The position numbers and the translations under genes are program-made. A stretch of 64,000 nucleotides of DNA, taken from the NCBI GenBank assembly GCA_964017145.1, contig OZ024847.1, forward strand, positions 2,728,001 through 2,792,000. The letters run 5' to 3'. Origin of the DNA: Agrocybe praecox (Eukaryota; Basidiomycota; Agaricomycetes; Agaricales; Agrocybaceae). Under the pieces are notes generated by a model. That model was not told the DNA's origin, ran no database searches, and saw only the letters and a list, made by a program, of their open reading frames with translations. Shown here piece by piece: positions 46,002 to 55,810 of this stretch. Position 1 is the first letter of the stretch, and every line of letters starts with the position of its first letter.

Positions 46002-48520
46002 TTATTCAACTGTTTCGAATTTCCTTTTCTCTACACGTGTAACTGCATCTCGGAATTTCTTATTCATATTGATTTGCTTCAATGCACCTCTTTCATCCGC
46101 AGCCCTTCGTTTCAACTCTGGAAGGTAGCCATTACAAGTATTAGTGCATCAATTTATGGATAGTGTAAGGGACGGAACTAACCTAAAGATCTCTCACCAA
46201 TCCACAATCGTAGATGAGCGTTGCCAATACCATCTCCTCCAGAAGCATGTTTGACAATTTCCTTCTTTGTTGCGGCTTCCGGTGTCTTGGCTGCTTTTGG
46301 GAGTGCGCCTAGTCCAGCGGCGAGCTGTTCAGCGGTGCCCAACATAGTCTCCGCATGTTCCACAGATGTGTGAACATACTGAGCAGCAACCAGCGCAAGT
46401 ACAAGGGCTCGAAGGTGATTATCCTGAGCTGTGGTTGATAGATTGAGAGCTGTTCGGAGGTGGGTTCTAGGTTACAAAAAAATTAGAAAATGTCTTTTAT
46501 TCGAATTGAAAGATGAGAATGATTACTTACTTGGTAACGAGGTATTCTTTAGACGAGCAAGCTGACAGTATTTCGCCAACAGACTGCAGAGCTCCGCCGA
46601 GACCTTGACATTGCTTGACTATCTGAGCCACTTGTGGTCTCAACAATTCCATTTGCCGTTCACGTTCTGCTTCATCTTCTATTTCGCTAGTCATTCCAAT
46701 CCGTAGCCAGAGTTCGCCTGCGCGAGCTGAGACGTTGACCCACAGGTCTTCGCTTTGAGAATCTTCTTCTTTTCCAGCTTCAGCGTCTGTCATTGGCTTA
46801 CTCGTCGCCAAGTCCTTCGCACTCGAGAGGTGAGCGGCGACCTGGTAGCATTTTAATGCTCGCTCTTTCAGCCCCTGACTATGTGCCAAATGTGCGTGGT
46901 GTAAGGTAATCCTTGCGCTGTACAGAGAAAAAAGGCCGTTTGACCGGGTGTCTGCAATCAACTGGGATATGTGCTGTTGATAAAAAAATAATTTAGTACT
47001 TGATGTCGATATGGTCGGTGGTAACGTACCTGTTCCGCTTCGCTGAATTCGCTCCTTGATATAGCAATCTAAGCAGAGGGTTAGAATCTGACGTTCAAGA
47101 GAGGTTTCAGATGATAAATACCCCAATGAGTTCGCAGGTCATGTCTGCTTTCATGAGAAGTATCCTTTCTCGAAAGTCCTTGACATCCGTTCTAGAGGCC
47201 CAAATTGGCACTGGATAGGGTACAAATGAGCAAAAACAGAAGTCGAATAGCTGAAGCTCGACACGTACAGATTACTTCTTTCTTCAACTCTCTATCCATC
47301 GAGAGGATGCCTTCGTTAGCATATACCCTGCGTTTCGGTTTTCGTCCCACAGGGTCACGCTTTGAGACGCTGCTCACGAGAAAGCCTAGTCCATAGACAA
47401 TCCTCGGATGGGTGACTTGCACTTGCAATGGTTGTGGGGAATTCGATAATTCGATATCGACGATACCGGTAGGACCGAAGGCTTCCAGAGCTCCACCATC
47501 GAGCATGTCATGCAGAATTTTCAGACGCGTTTGGGAATTCGGGTAATCACCAATATACGTGTGGTATAAAACACCAAGAACGAGAACGTGTACAATGAGC
47601 ACTTTCTGAATGTTCGTCTTGCCAAGAAGTGGCCCTGCCTTTGCCTGCGAGTCGGGTAAAAGATTGTGTGCAATGTCGAGGTCTTTCTCTGCCGAGCGCA
47701 GCGACTCTTCAATCCGATTCCAAACGCCATTCTGTACAAAGTCCAGCAGTTCAAGAACCATTGCAAAGAGTGCGACTTCACGGTGGTTATTACGCATCGC
47801 GAGACTGTGGAGTTCTCTGATGGCACCCACAGACCGCATTCCAATATAGTGAGGGGTATTGTTGCGTCTAGAAGGAGTTGTCGGTTCGATTTCCGTAACG
47901 CTGACAGAAAGGCTGTCAATGTATGCCAGATGCGCGGCATATAATATATGTGGAGGGTCTGAGGCGACGATAAAGTTATTCATGACTTTCTTCAGTGTAT
48001 TTTGTGCCAACTTTACGTTGCCGTGGTATATAGCGAGCCGAGCCGAGAGACGAGTAATCTGAGGTTTGTACATCTTCAACGAGGGGTGCTATAGTCAACG
48101 TCAGAGCGGATCTCACGTCTACGACACTTGAATCCCACCTTATTAGATATCATAAGCTACTCCCAAATCCATTTTGTTAGTTTCTTGAGAATATTGTAAA
48201 ACAAACGCGCGTACTGCTTTGGTGATCGCCCTTTCCACTTCGTTCTCGATTCCAGGGGTTTCTAACCCCAGCCTAAAACCTGCTTCAGCAAGTTCGGTCC
48301 AGGCTCTGCACTCCAAATTTTGATCCAAGTTTGGTTCGGAAAGATATTTGCGTAATGCTAGTATTGACATGTATACTGAACGCGCATGATTTCTGTGGGT
48401 CGGTGGATGCGCCAGAATATGTGGAAGAGATAAAAGGAGAATATCTTGAGGAAGCGGGTTCATTTTAGTTATCTCTAGCTTCCGCCTTTTGAGGGGTCGT
48501 TCCTCGTAATCGGAAACCAT
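46002..48520 (-). CDS. MAU2: Cohesin loading factor subunit Mau2/Scc4
   Basis: TPR-like helical protein that binds Scc2/NIPBL and helps load cohesin on chromatin. Start ATG 48520 (MVSDYEERPLKRRKLEITKM), a nuclear-localisation-like basic cluster; an upstream ATG at 48739 is possible. Conserved blocks are DILLLSLPHILAHPPTHRNH, ECRAWTELAEAGFRLGLE, HPSLKMYKPQITRLSARLA, AIRELHSLAMRNNHREVA and ISQLIADTRSNGLFSLYS. The final exon reads ELKRRAADERGALKQINMNK and stops at 46002-46004. Six or more short introns. Convergent with the ABCC gene, with about 170 nt between stops. Housekeeping gene, no disruption seen. Confidence 0.8.
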
Positions 48521-48826
48521 GATAGACTTGTAGTAGGAATAATGAAGGTTGCTGGTAACAGGTGAAGGAATTTGGGAGGAATAGGACGTGGTGAAAGGGT
48601 CACGATGTGACTGGACGCGTTTAATTGTCACCATATGGGTCACATGGGCGTGGGCAAGAAAAATCAGAAAATCAGAGAAATGAACGTTTGAACGGTCAAG
48701 CTTTAGCTCTTGGAAGGCCATCATGACTTGAGCCAACAATATCAGTCGGATTAAACGCCCTGGAATTTCCGAAAGTTATCGTCGTCGATCCATGCGACTT
48801 AAACGACCCCTGGCAGTCCAATCAGA

Positions 48827-49159
48827 ATGCGAGTCACTCAAGCCACACGCAAAGTAGGCAAGGAAATTTTTGAAGAGCTCAGGGAACTCAGGGAGAATGC
48901 AGACGAAATATCGACTCCGATGATCCCACTACAGTCATACCTACCTGCCAACATCATCGACGGTATTCTCGACAATTTCTCCTTACTTTTCACCAAAAGT
49001 AATCTGGAATATCTTTTTAAAAACGACCAAGTGCAAGATGATACGCGCTCAATAGCTACTCTACTCGACCTATTCACATCTGACATCCCGGGAAGATGCT
49101 TCTGTGAAACAAAAATGCCACGCTTTATATGCCACACATGGTCGTGTCTCTATCTCTAG
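48827..49159 (+). CDS. Small hypothetical protein
   Basis: A 110-residue open frame divergent from MAU2: MRVTQATRKVGKEIFEELRE, then YLPANIIDGILDNFSLLFTK and DLFTSDIP. Composition is plausible for a helical protein and for a C-terminal tail of a larger agaric protein, but I do not recognise the family. The last 20 residues (after DIPGR) may be intron read-through. Confidence 0.35.
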   Translation: MRVTQATRKVGKEIFEELRELRENADEISTPMIPLQSYLPANIIDGILDNFSLLFTKSNLEYLFKNDQVQDDTRSIATLLDLFTSDIPGRCFCETKMPRFICHTWSCLYL

Positions 49160-49279
49160 GTATATGCTTTCCATTATTACACTTGACTTGGTAGGCGTTT
49201 TTTTTTACCTATACCGCGTCATAAAAAAAAATACATACAACTGACTATCCGTGCCGCGCTTCAAAGGTCCAACAGAATT

Positions 49280-50251
49280 CTACCACGGCAAAACGCCGCC
49301 ATCAGAGCTCCAAAAACGGCCCGTCGTCTCCATCGTAATACCTTCGCATACTCTTATGAAGCGTGCAGCGGCTTCATCGGGGGTGAAGTGAGGTACGTGG
49401 GGTGCATATTTTTCCATCCACCTTTTTAGTGTGACGCTGTGTTCGGTCTGGGTCCAACCTACGTTCCCCTGTTCACTTATTGTGGTCAAAAAATGATAAT
49501 TAATTATACCGACCTGGATGGATAGCAGCAGTTGTGACGCCTTGGAACTTAAGTGCACCACCCCATTTACGTGCAAGCCTAGAGGTTTAGCGTAAGACCT
49601 GAAGAGAAGAGGAGTCGCTCAGAGTTACTCACATATTCATAGCAGCTTTGGCAATACTGTATGTATTAAATTGGTTGACCATTGGAAAGGTGACATGCGA
49701 GGAGGCAGTAATTGAGCTAACGAATATAATCTTCTTAAGTTTTGACCTCTGGATGAGAGGAAGGAAAGCACGAGAAACCCGCAGAGGCGCAACGGTGCTG
49801 AGGTTCAATTCTTCGGCAAAGACATCCAAGTCCCTAATAAAATTAGGCACTTCAGTAATAATTAGCATGCCACTGAGTTACTCACTCACACATCCTCGAA
49901 CTTGGTTTGTGGTTGAGGGTTTTGCGCAGCATTATTGATAAGATAGTCGAGGCCGAATGGGAGAAGCGGCCAAACTAAGTCGACAGCCTTGTCGACGCTT
50001 TTTTGATTAGTGATGTCAAGTGGAAAGACTCTCAAATTCTTCGGACGGTTGTGAGAGAGCGTTTCTAGCTCCTCGCATGGGCTACGGGAGGTTGCGATAA
50101 TATAGTTCTCTTCGTTTTCTAGCTAAGCTCAAGTTCATATAACAGTTAGTTTAGAGATATCGAGAAGGCATTGATATCGATGATTCACCAGGTAGTTGAC
50201 CATGCTAAACCCAATGCCCCTATTAGCGCCTGTAATTAACCAAGTGGGCAT
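49280..50251 (-). CDS. Short-chain dehydrogenase/reductase
   Basis: NAD(P)-dependent oxidoreductase of the SDR family. ATG 50251 gives MPTWLITGANRGIGFSMVNY, whose TGxxxGIG is the cofactor loop. A later exon has the NNA motif (LINNAAQNPQPQ); the next has IIFVSSITASS with the catalytic Ser and NTYSIAKAAMNM with the YxxxK pair. The C-terminal exon reads FTPDEAAARFIRVCEGI and ends GRFWSSDGGVLPW. Four or five short introns. Cytosolic. The 5' end of the gene (about 50135-50221) is copied into the second segment of a duplication at 54895. Substrate unknown. Confidence 0.8.
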
Positions 50252-51870
50252 TCTCTGTATGACCGAAGTGCGATAGATATCACGTAGGGCGAAGAGATCC
50301 ACTAAGCTTAGGGCAATTCTTGCTACTAGATATACTCTAGGCCAAGTAGGTATAAAAGAGTAAAGGTACGAAATTAACCACTGATTTGGATGGGACGCGT
50401 ATCTGATAACCCAGGTAAAATGGCTATCGATGTACAAGCTATTTTTATCATGAAGAGAAGCTAAATGAGGCATTGATAAACGTCATCGCCATGTCAAGAA
50501 ATTTCTCCGGTGAATATCCGAAATTATCATCCCTCTCCGGTTCATTTTCGAATGATACCCGCCAGCATATATAGCTCAGATGGTTGCTCCGTTCAAATCC
50601 CACCTGCTCAAAAGTCGATTCGATCGTACATCTACGCTCCGAACTTCATTCGATAAATCTCGACCTCTCTATCAACAATCTATCCCAGCTCCATGCCATG
50701 CACTTCAAGAATATCATGCCGAGCTGATCTGGTGTGCATTGAACAGCCTATAGTTTCTCGTCCAGCAATCGGTTGACTACGCTCAGAATGATATCGAGAG
50801 TGGGATGAAAATGGATAGAGATGAAAAGTGGGTTTTTAGAGGGGGTTTGGGATGCTGGATCAGCGGCAAGTGCCCTCGACAGATTGTGTTTATTTCACTC
50901 AAAGGATCAGAGACGGGAGGTGTCTTTGGGATGGTTAAAAAACGGATGTGCCCCACGGACGGATGAACCGTAAGTCTTTCATTTATCGTGTTTCCAAGAT
51001 TTCCTCCAGTACTGACCATTTCATTTTGACATCCGTAGATTAACTCTTCATACCAAAGTTGGTCATCAAACACCTCTCAGTACACAAGGGTGCGCACCAA
51101 TTTCGAGAGCAAAACGATAGACAGGGTGCCTGCCAGCGAAGGGCGAGATGGGATAGGCAGAGCAGAGAAGCCAACTTGTCTTCCTACAGAGTTGACCAAG
51201 GATTAGCGCTCGACGTCAACCCCCACGCTTCACGCCGTATTTAACGACTGCAGAATTTGTCATACTATCCACATCCAAAGACGAGTCACGACAAAATCTT
51301 ACATTCAAACCTCGACGTCAAACGGATCCATGGTTTGGCAACCAAGAGATTCTTCTCAAACCGAGTGAATATGGACGGTTTCATATCACGTATGTGCCGA
51401 TCCAACTTCCTGAACAATATTTTCGATAAATGCGGTGACGATCGAGAGGGAACAATTAAATTTCAGAATAGCCAGGAAAGCTAGGACTAGGCGCATCGAA
51501 AAATTGAACTTGTGTTTATATTTTTGAAAATACATCATATGTATAATCAGGAAGGGACACAATCTACATAGAAGCGCAAGAATGATAAGTCGTAAGAGAT
51601 TGTTCGATACGAGAATTAAGTTGATCTGCACTGACTTTAGATTTTCGAAAAGAGTCGCGATGTGGCCAGCTGGTTCATGAAGGCGAATTAACCTAGTTTA
51701 CCATTTGTCTAACACGAGCTAATCTTGAAGCGACCACACTCGTTCGAGGCAGTAACACACTGAGCCAACATCCAGAAACAAAAGCCTGCACGAGAAGTCC
51801 TCTTTTGCCAGGAACGTTAGGTCGTTGTCCAATATGGAGCGTCAGAGGTTCCGGTGAGAAGTCATAAATT
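50135..51870. repeat. Segmental duplication, copy 1
   Basis: Homologous, same orientation, to about 54895-55298 plus 59965-61125. Shared landmarks: taaacccaatgcccctat (50204 / 54959), gcaagctatttttatcatga-like block (50436 / 54998), gtaagtctttcatttatcgt (50971 / 60261), gacttgactttagattttcg-like block (51630 / 60920). It covers the 5' end of the SDR gene and 1.6 kb of sequence without a supported gene, except a small frame (51257-51484) conserved in both copies. Confidence 0.85.
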
Positions 51871-51951
51871 AAATGGCGTCTTCACAAAGTATGGGGCCTT
51901 ATTTGATCACGAGGAAGCGAAGAAGCGGAAATACAGTTTCATCCTCACCTC

Positions 51952-52768
51952 TTAAATGCCAGCAACAAACTCAGCCCAGCAGTCCTTCGCGAATCCACGA
52001 AAAGCAGTGTAGTACTGTAGCGCAATTCGACGATAATCCGGGAACTCCATGCCCTCAAACGACCGACGCCGGGAGGGGGGGGCCACAGCACGTTACGATT
52101 GTCGGTTGGCCGGGGTATTGTCCAGAAGTAACAGCGTCACTGAGAGCCTGCGTAACCGGGACTTTGTAAAAGCATGGACGTGTCCCGATCATAGTAATGC
52201 AAGGGATGTTCATTGAATCGAGAGGTGGAAGGCGATGGTTGCGACGTTTTTCATTGTTGTACTGGAAGGCGGCGATCGCCTCGGCAATAACCTGAGGCTC
52301 GGGCGACCGCAGGTTTTGGTTCGTCCTGTCTTCTTGAAGGACCAGAAGTATCATGGAGTAGAGGTGGACGAGGCAGACATCCGTCTTGGCGGCGCTCACT
52401 TCACCACAGATGGTGAAAGGAATATCGTAGCGCGTGCGTAGGGTTGTCCCCAACTCGTCATATCCCGTCACCTCAAGAACCGTTTTCGCAAAATCGTCGA
52501 TGGCGCTTTCTTGGCCAGAATTAGCGTGCGACGCAAGGTCCAAATACGCAAGGAAGCGGTAAGTTTCCTTGGCGAAATCAGCGGCGAGGGTGGGATCGAT
52601 AGTTGAAAGGAGGTTATCATCCAAATGATCAATAGGACTGAGTTCTCGACCAAAGAATTGTGGGGCTTCCTGTAAAGAAACGTGGATGTTGTACGCTAGC
52701 AGTTCGTTCCTTGTCCAGTCGCTGCCCGACTTGGCAGAGCGTATTATCTGACGACCGTCCATTGGCAC
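51952..52768 (-). pseudogene. Agaric-expanded family protein with poly-C frameshift
   Basis: From ATG 52768 (MPMDGRQIIRSAKSGSDWTR) the protein runs through WTRNELLAYNIHVSLQEAPQ, SGQESAIDDFAKTVLEVTGY, the spaced residues TDVCLV and LLVLQEDR, and PEPQVIAEAIAAFQYNNEKR, a pattern very common in Agaricales genomes. D..QED(K/R) after a GY-containing helix looks like a restriction-endonuclease-type core; this is inference. The frame breaks at an eight-C run (52075-52082 on plus as G) and reaches a stop; in the frame one base away the family C terminus continues (MEFPDYRRIALQYYTAF) to a stop at 51952. So one extra C disables or mis-assembles the gene. Function unknown. Confidence 0.6.
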
Positions 52769-52990
52769 TGCAGAGTCTGTGATACAGAAGAAGCATTATG
52801 CATTAGCACTGGACACTTCTGCTTTGGAGTCAAGGAAGATTTCAACCTCCGACACACAATAAGTGGGGGGTCGGCAATTGATTTTGCGTCATTTATTCCC
52901 GGTGCACAAGTCACTGACATGTATGTTTTATATTTCTAACTTTCATAGAAAGCGACGGCTGACATTTTACATGTTCATACAGCACAGGAT

Positions 52991-53363
52991 GTGCCTTTCG
53001 TATCTCGCGTGGTAGCTCAATCACTGCTTCCAGGATGCCCACTCGATCTTTTGGCGGAGGGGCAGAAGCTCTACGTTCTTACGCGAGAGCTCATTGAGGG
53101 CTCGAGTGTAACTGATAGGGAATCTTCGACGCCATCCGATGGAATAGTCAACAAACTCAAAGAGTTGTGCCCTGCTTGTGGTCTGGAGATTCCTCTGCAA
53201 GACATTACTACTGGCGCATGCCCCAATGGACATACGTGGGGTAAGTGAATGTGCTTCCTCGTACCCGGGAGATTGGTCAATGGGTTGATCTACCTTATTA
53301 GCCCGTTGCTCCGTGACGACGTTCATCCTTTCTACGACATGGACCCGTACTTGCGTAGGATAG
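52991..53363 (+). pseudogene. TFIIIC putative zinc-finger fragment
   Basis: The frame gives LLAEGQKLYVLTRELIEGS, then ELCPACGLEIPLQDITTGAC and CPNGHTWGK; a 60-nt intron (53240-53302) joins to RCSVTTFILSTTWTRTCVG with a stop at 53361-53363. This matches the C-terminal zinc-finger of the RNA polymerase III factor TFIIIC subunit, with the CxxC and GHxW elements. The long N-terminal propeller part expected upstream is missing and the last Cys-rich segment is cut off, so it is a truncated copy, not the functional subunit. Confidence 0.55.
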
Positions 53364-53377
53364 AGAAGGGGGTCGGT

Positions 53378-54550
53378 CGTTCAGCATAATCAACACCAAA
53401 ATCAGCAGCAGGTACCGCCTTTGCCGCTGGCCCCACCGCCTCTACCTATCAATGCGACGACCTCGATGAGCCCTCGAGTTGATATGGGTATTCTGGGCGC
53501 TAATGGGGCGATGGGCGCTAGTAGCACAGCCACGCATGCCAGCGATGAGCAACAGCAGCAGCAATTTGTAGAAGTGGATAATAACGAGAAACCATGGATG
53601 GAGACGTATGTCCAGATTTCGGAGGATGTTATCCCGAACGATGAGACGAGGATGAAGTTGAGGAGACAAGCGCAGAACTGGCTGAGGGGTGTCACTGCTC
53701 TTCTTCCTTCGGATCCAAGCACATCGTCATCGTCATCTAACCCGATGAACGCCCAACAGCAGCAGCAACACCCAATAACAATCAAACGAATCCCCCCACA
53801 CGCAGCGTACAACCCTCTCCTCGCACACCACATCAACCTGTCCGTGCTTCCGCCGACATACAGCGTACACACCACATCGCCTATCGCGCAACACAACCTC
53901 ATCACGCCCTTTGTGTCATCCATCACCCCGTCTGCCAAGTACATCCTCGATCCGCTCAATGCGTACGCGCACCTGGGGATGCCGAAGCCGTATGTTCATC
54001 TGGTGGGGCGCTCGATGCGCGCGGGTCGGGAACGAGGGCAGGTTTGTGAGGAGCGGGTGTAGGCCGAATGCGGTGCTGAGGCCGGAGTTGTGTAAGGGGA
54101 AGGGAAAGGGGGGGAAGGTGGGAAGGGAAGAGAATTTGGATGGGAAGGAAGTCAAGGAGGAGAGGCCGGTTGAGAAGGACGAGGAGGAGGACGAGCGGAT
54201 GTTGTCGTTTGGAGTGTTTGCGTTGAGGGGTTTGAAGGCGAATGAGGAGGTTGTGCTTGGATGGGAGTGGGACGATGGGAATGCGGTCCATTGCTTGCCT
54301 GACCTGTTGAGTACGCCGGAGATGTTTCCGTGAGTTTTGTCTCTCCCGTTTTTTATTTCTTCTTTTTAATCCTTTCTTGAATGTTTTTCTTCGACGCCTT
54401 TTATTTATTCTTTATTTATTCCGCTGTTTATTACGTTTGGTTTACCGACACTCTAGTCCTTCTCGACCTCCTTCGCGTCCTTCTCCGCCGATGTCAACTT
54501 CAACTTCGAACTCGTATCTTAACGTTCACCGTTCGAAAGTTCAATATTAA
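53378..54550 (+). pseudogene. Broken SET-domain gene fragment
   Basis: Starts abruptly 15 nt after the TFIIIC fragment with a Gln/Pro-rich frame (QQVPPLPLAPPPLPINAT), then DETRMKLRRQAQNWLRGVTA and YAHLGMPKPYVHLVG. Near 54000-54030 the frame shifts by one to RFVRSGCRPNAVLRPELC, the SET-domain RFxNHxCxPN-like motif, then VFALRGLKANEEVVLGWEWD and HCLPDLLSTPEMFP. A GT donor follows, and a short Pro/Ser-rich exon may lie at about 54465-54550. N- and C-terminal parts of a normal SET protein are absent. Lysine methyltransferase relic; not expected to work. Confidence 0.55.
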
Positions 54551-55298
54551 TGTGAGCTTGGAGACCTGTGTGGGCGGCGGATCCCGCAAAGGAAGAGGAG
54601 AAACGATGGTCGACCAAGGGAGGCAAATCAAAGGGGTGGTCTAATTCCCCCAGGCTCAACAAATCTCAAACACATCCTCCGTTTTCGCGTCTATCCGTTG
54701 TAAAACATGACTCCACTCCAGATTTAAGAAGTGACAGAGGACGTACCGATAACAGAAGCGAGGTTCTCTGTCGTATATAGCACATGAACAACTGCGCTTG
54801 TGCTGTATACGGTGCGTTGGGGGTTCGTCACTTTTCAGAGCACATAGTTGATGTTTGAAATGTCGATGCGGTGCTAGATGACCTGTAGTTTATTTAACAG
54901 TTAGTTTAGAGATATTGAAAAGGTATTGATATCGATGATTCACCAGGTAGTTGATCATGCTAAACCCAATGCCCCTATAACATGGCTTTCGATATGCAAG
55001 CTATTTTTATCATGAAGAGAAGATAAACGTCATCGCCGTGTCAAGAATTTTCTCCGGTGAATATCCGAAACCATGAACTCCTCTCTCTCGTTGTCATTAG
55101 CATTGCCAGTGAGGTTATCACCTCTCCTCGCCACACCAACCGGTTTATTTTCGAATAATACCCGCCAGCAAGTATAGCTCAGATAGTGGCTCCGTTCAAA
55201 TCCCACCTGCTCAAATGTCGATTCGATTGTACATCCACGCTCCGAGCTTCGTTCTATCCACCATTCGATAAATCTCGACCTCTCTATCAACACTCTAT

Positions 55299-55601
55299 TG
55301 TTGAAATAATGTAGTAACGTTCACAGTTCCTCATTTTGTTTATCAGTAGTCGCGCTGTAACGCATGTCACTTCTATCACGTGTATCACTCAATCCCATAT
55401 CCCGAATCATGTTCTTTCCCATTCCTCAGTTCGTTCTATACGCACTGAGGTATGTCTTAAGTTATTCCATCCATTATACCTTACTTATCCCCTCTTTACC
55501 ATATAGTACTTACTTCGTGTATCATAGGTAAAGTTACTAATACTATATAAGTTCGTTCTATACGCACTGAGTACTTACTTCGTGTATCATAGATTCTGAC
55601 A
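55299..55601 (+). repeat. 5' LTR
   Basis: tgttgaaataatg ... agattctgaca, 303 bp. Carries two internal direct repeats: ttcgttctatacgcactgag twice and agtacttacttcgtgtatca twice. Followed by ggttatgggccccgctagcg, the presumed primer-binding zone (tRNA not assigned). Confidence 0.93.
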
Positions 55602-55810
55602 GGTTATGGGCCCCGCTAGCGCGAATTGAACCAGCACCCACTCATACGAACTCAACAATAGGTACTCAAGGTACCCGTGGCAATCCCACAGCTGCCGGAT
55701 TTTCCAAACATCGAAAATCGCAGCACCGTGGAACCCGCTGTCATTGACAGCTGTCAAAACCAGCCCCAGGTTCAACCACCTACGTCACTTCAACAAATTA
55801 ATATCCAATC

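Noticed and set aside
50570..50625. tRNA- or SINE-like A box (tagctcagatgg) and B box (gttcaaatcc)
   Set aside because: The boxes are only about 10 nt apart, no cloverleaf can be drawn, and the sequence is just part of the segmental duplication (also at 55175).
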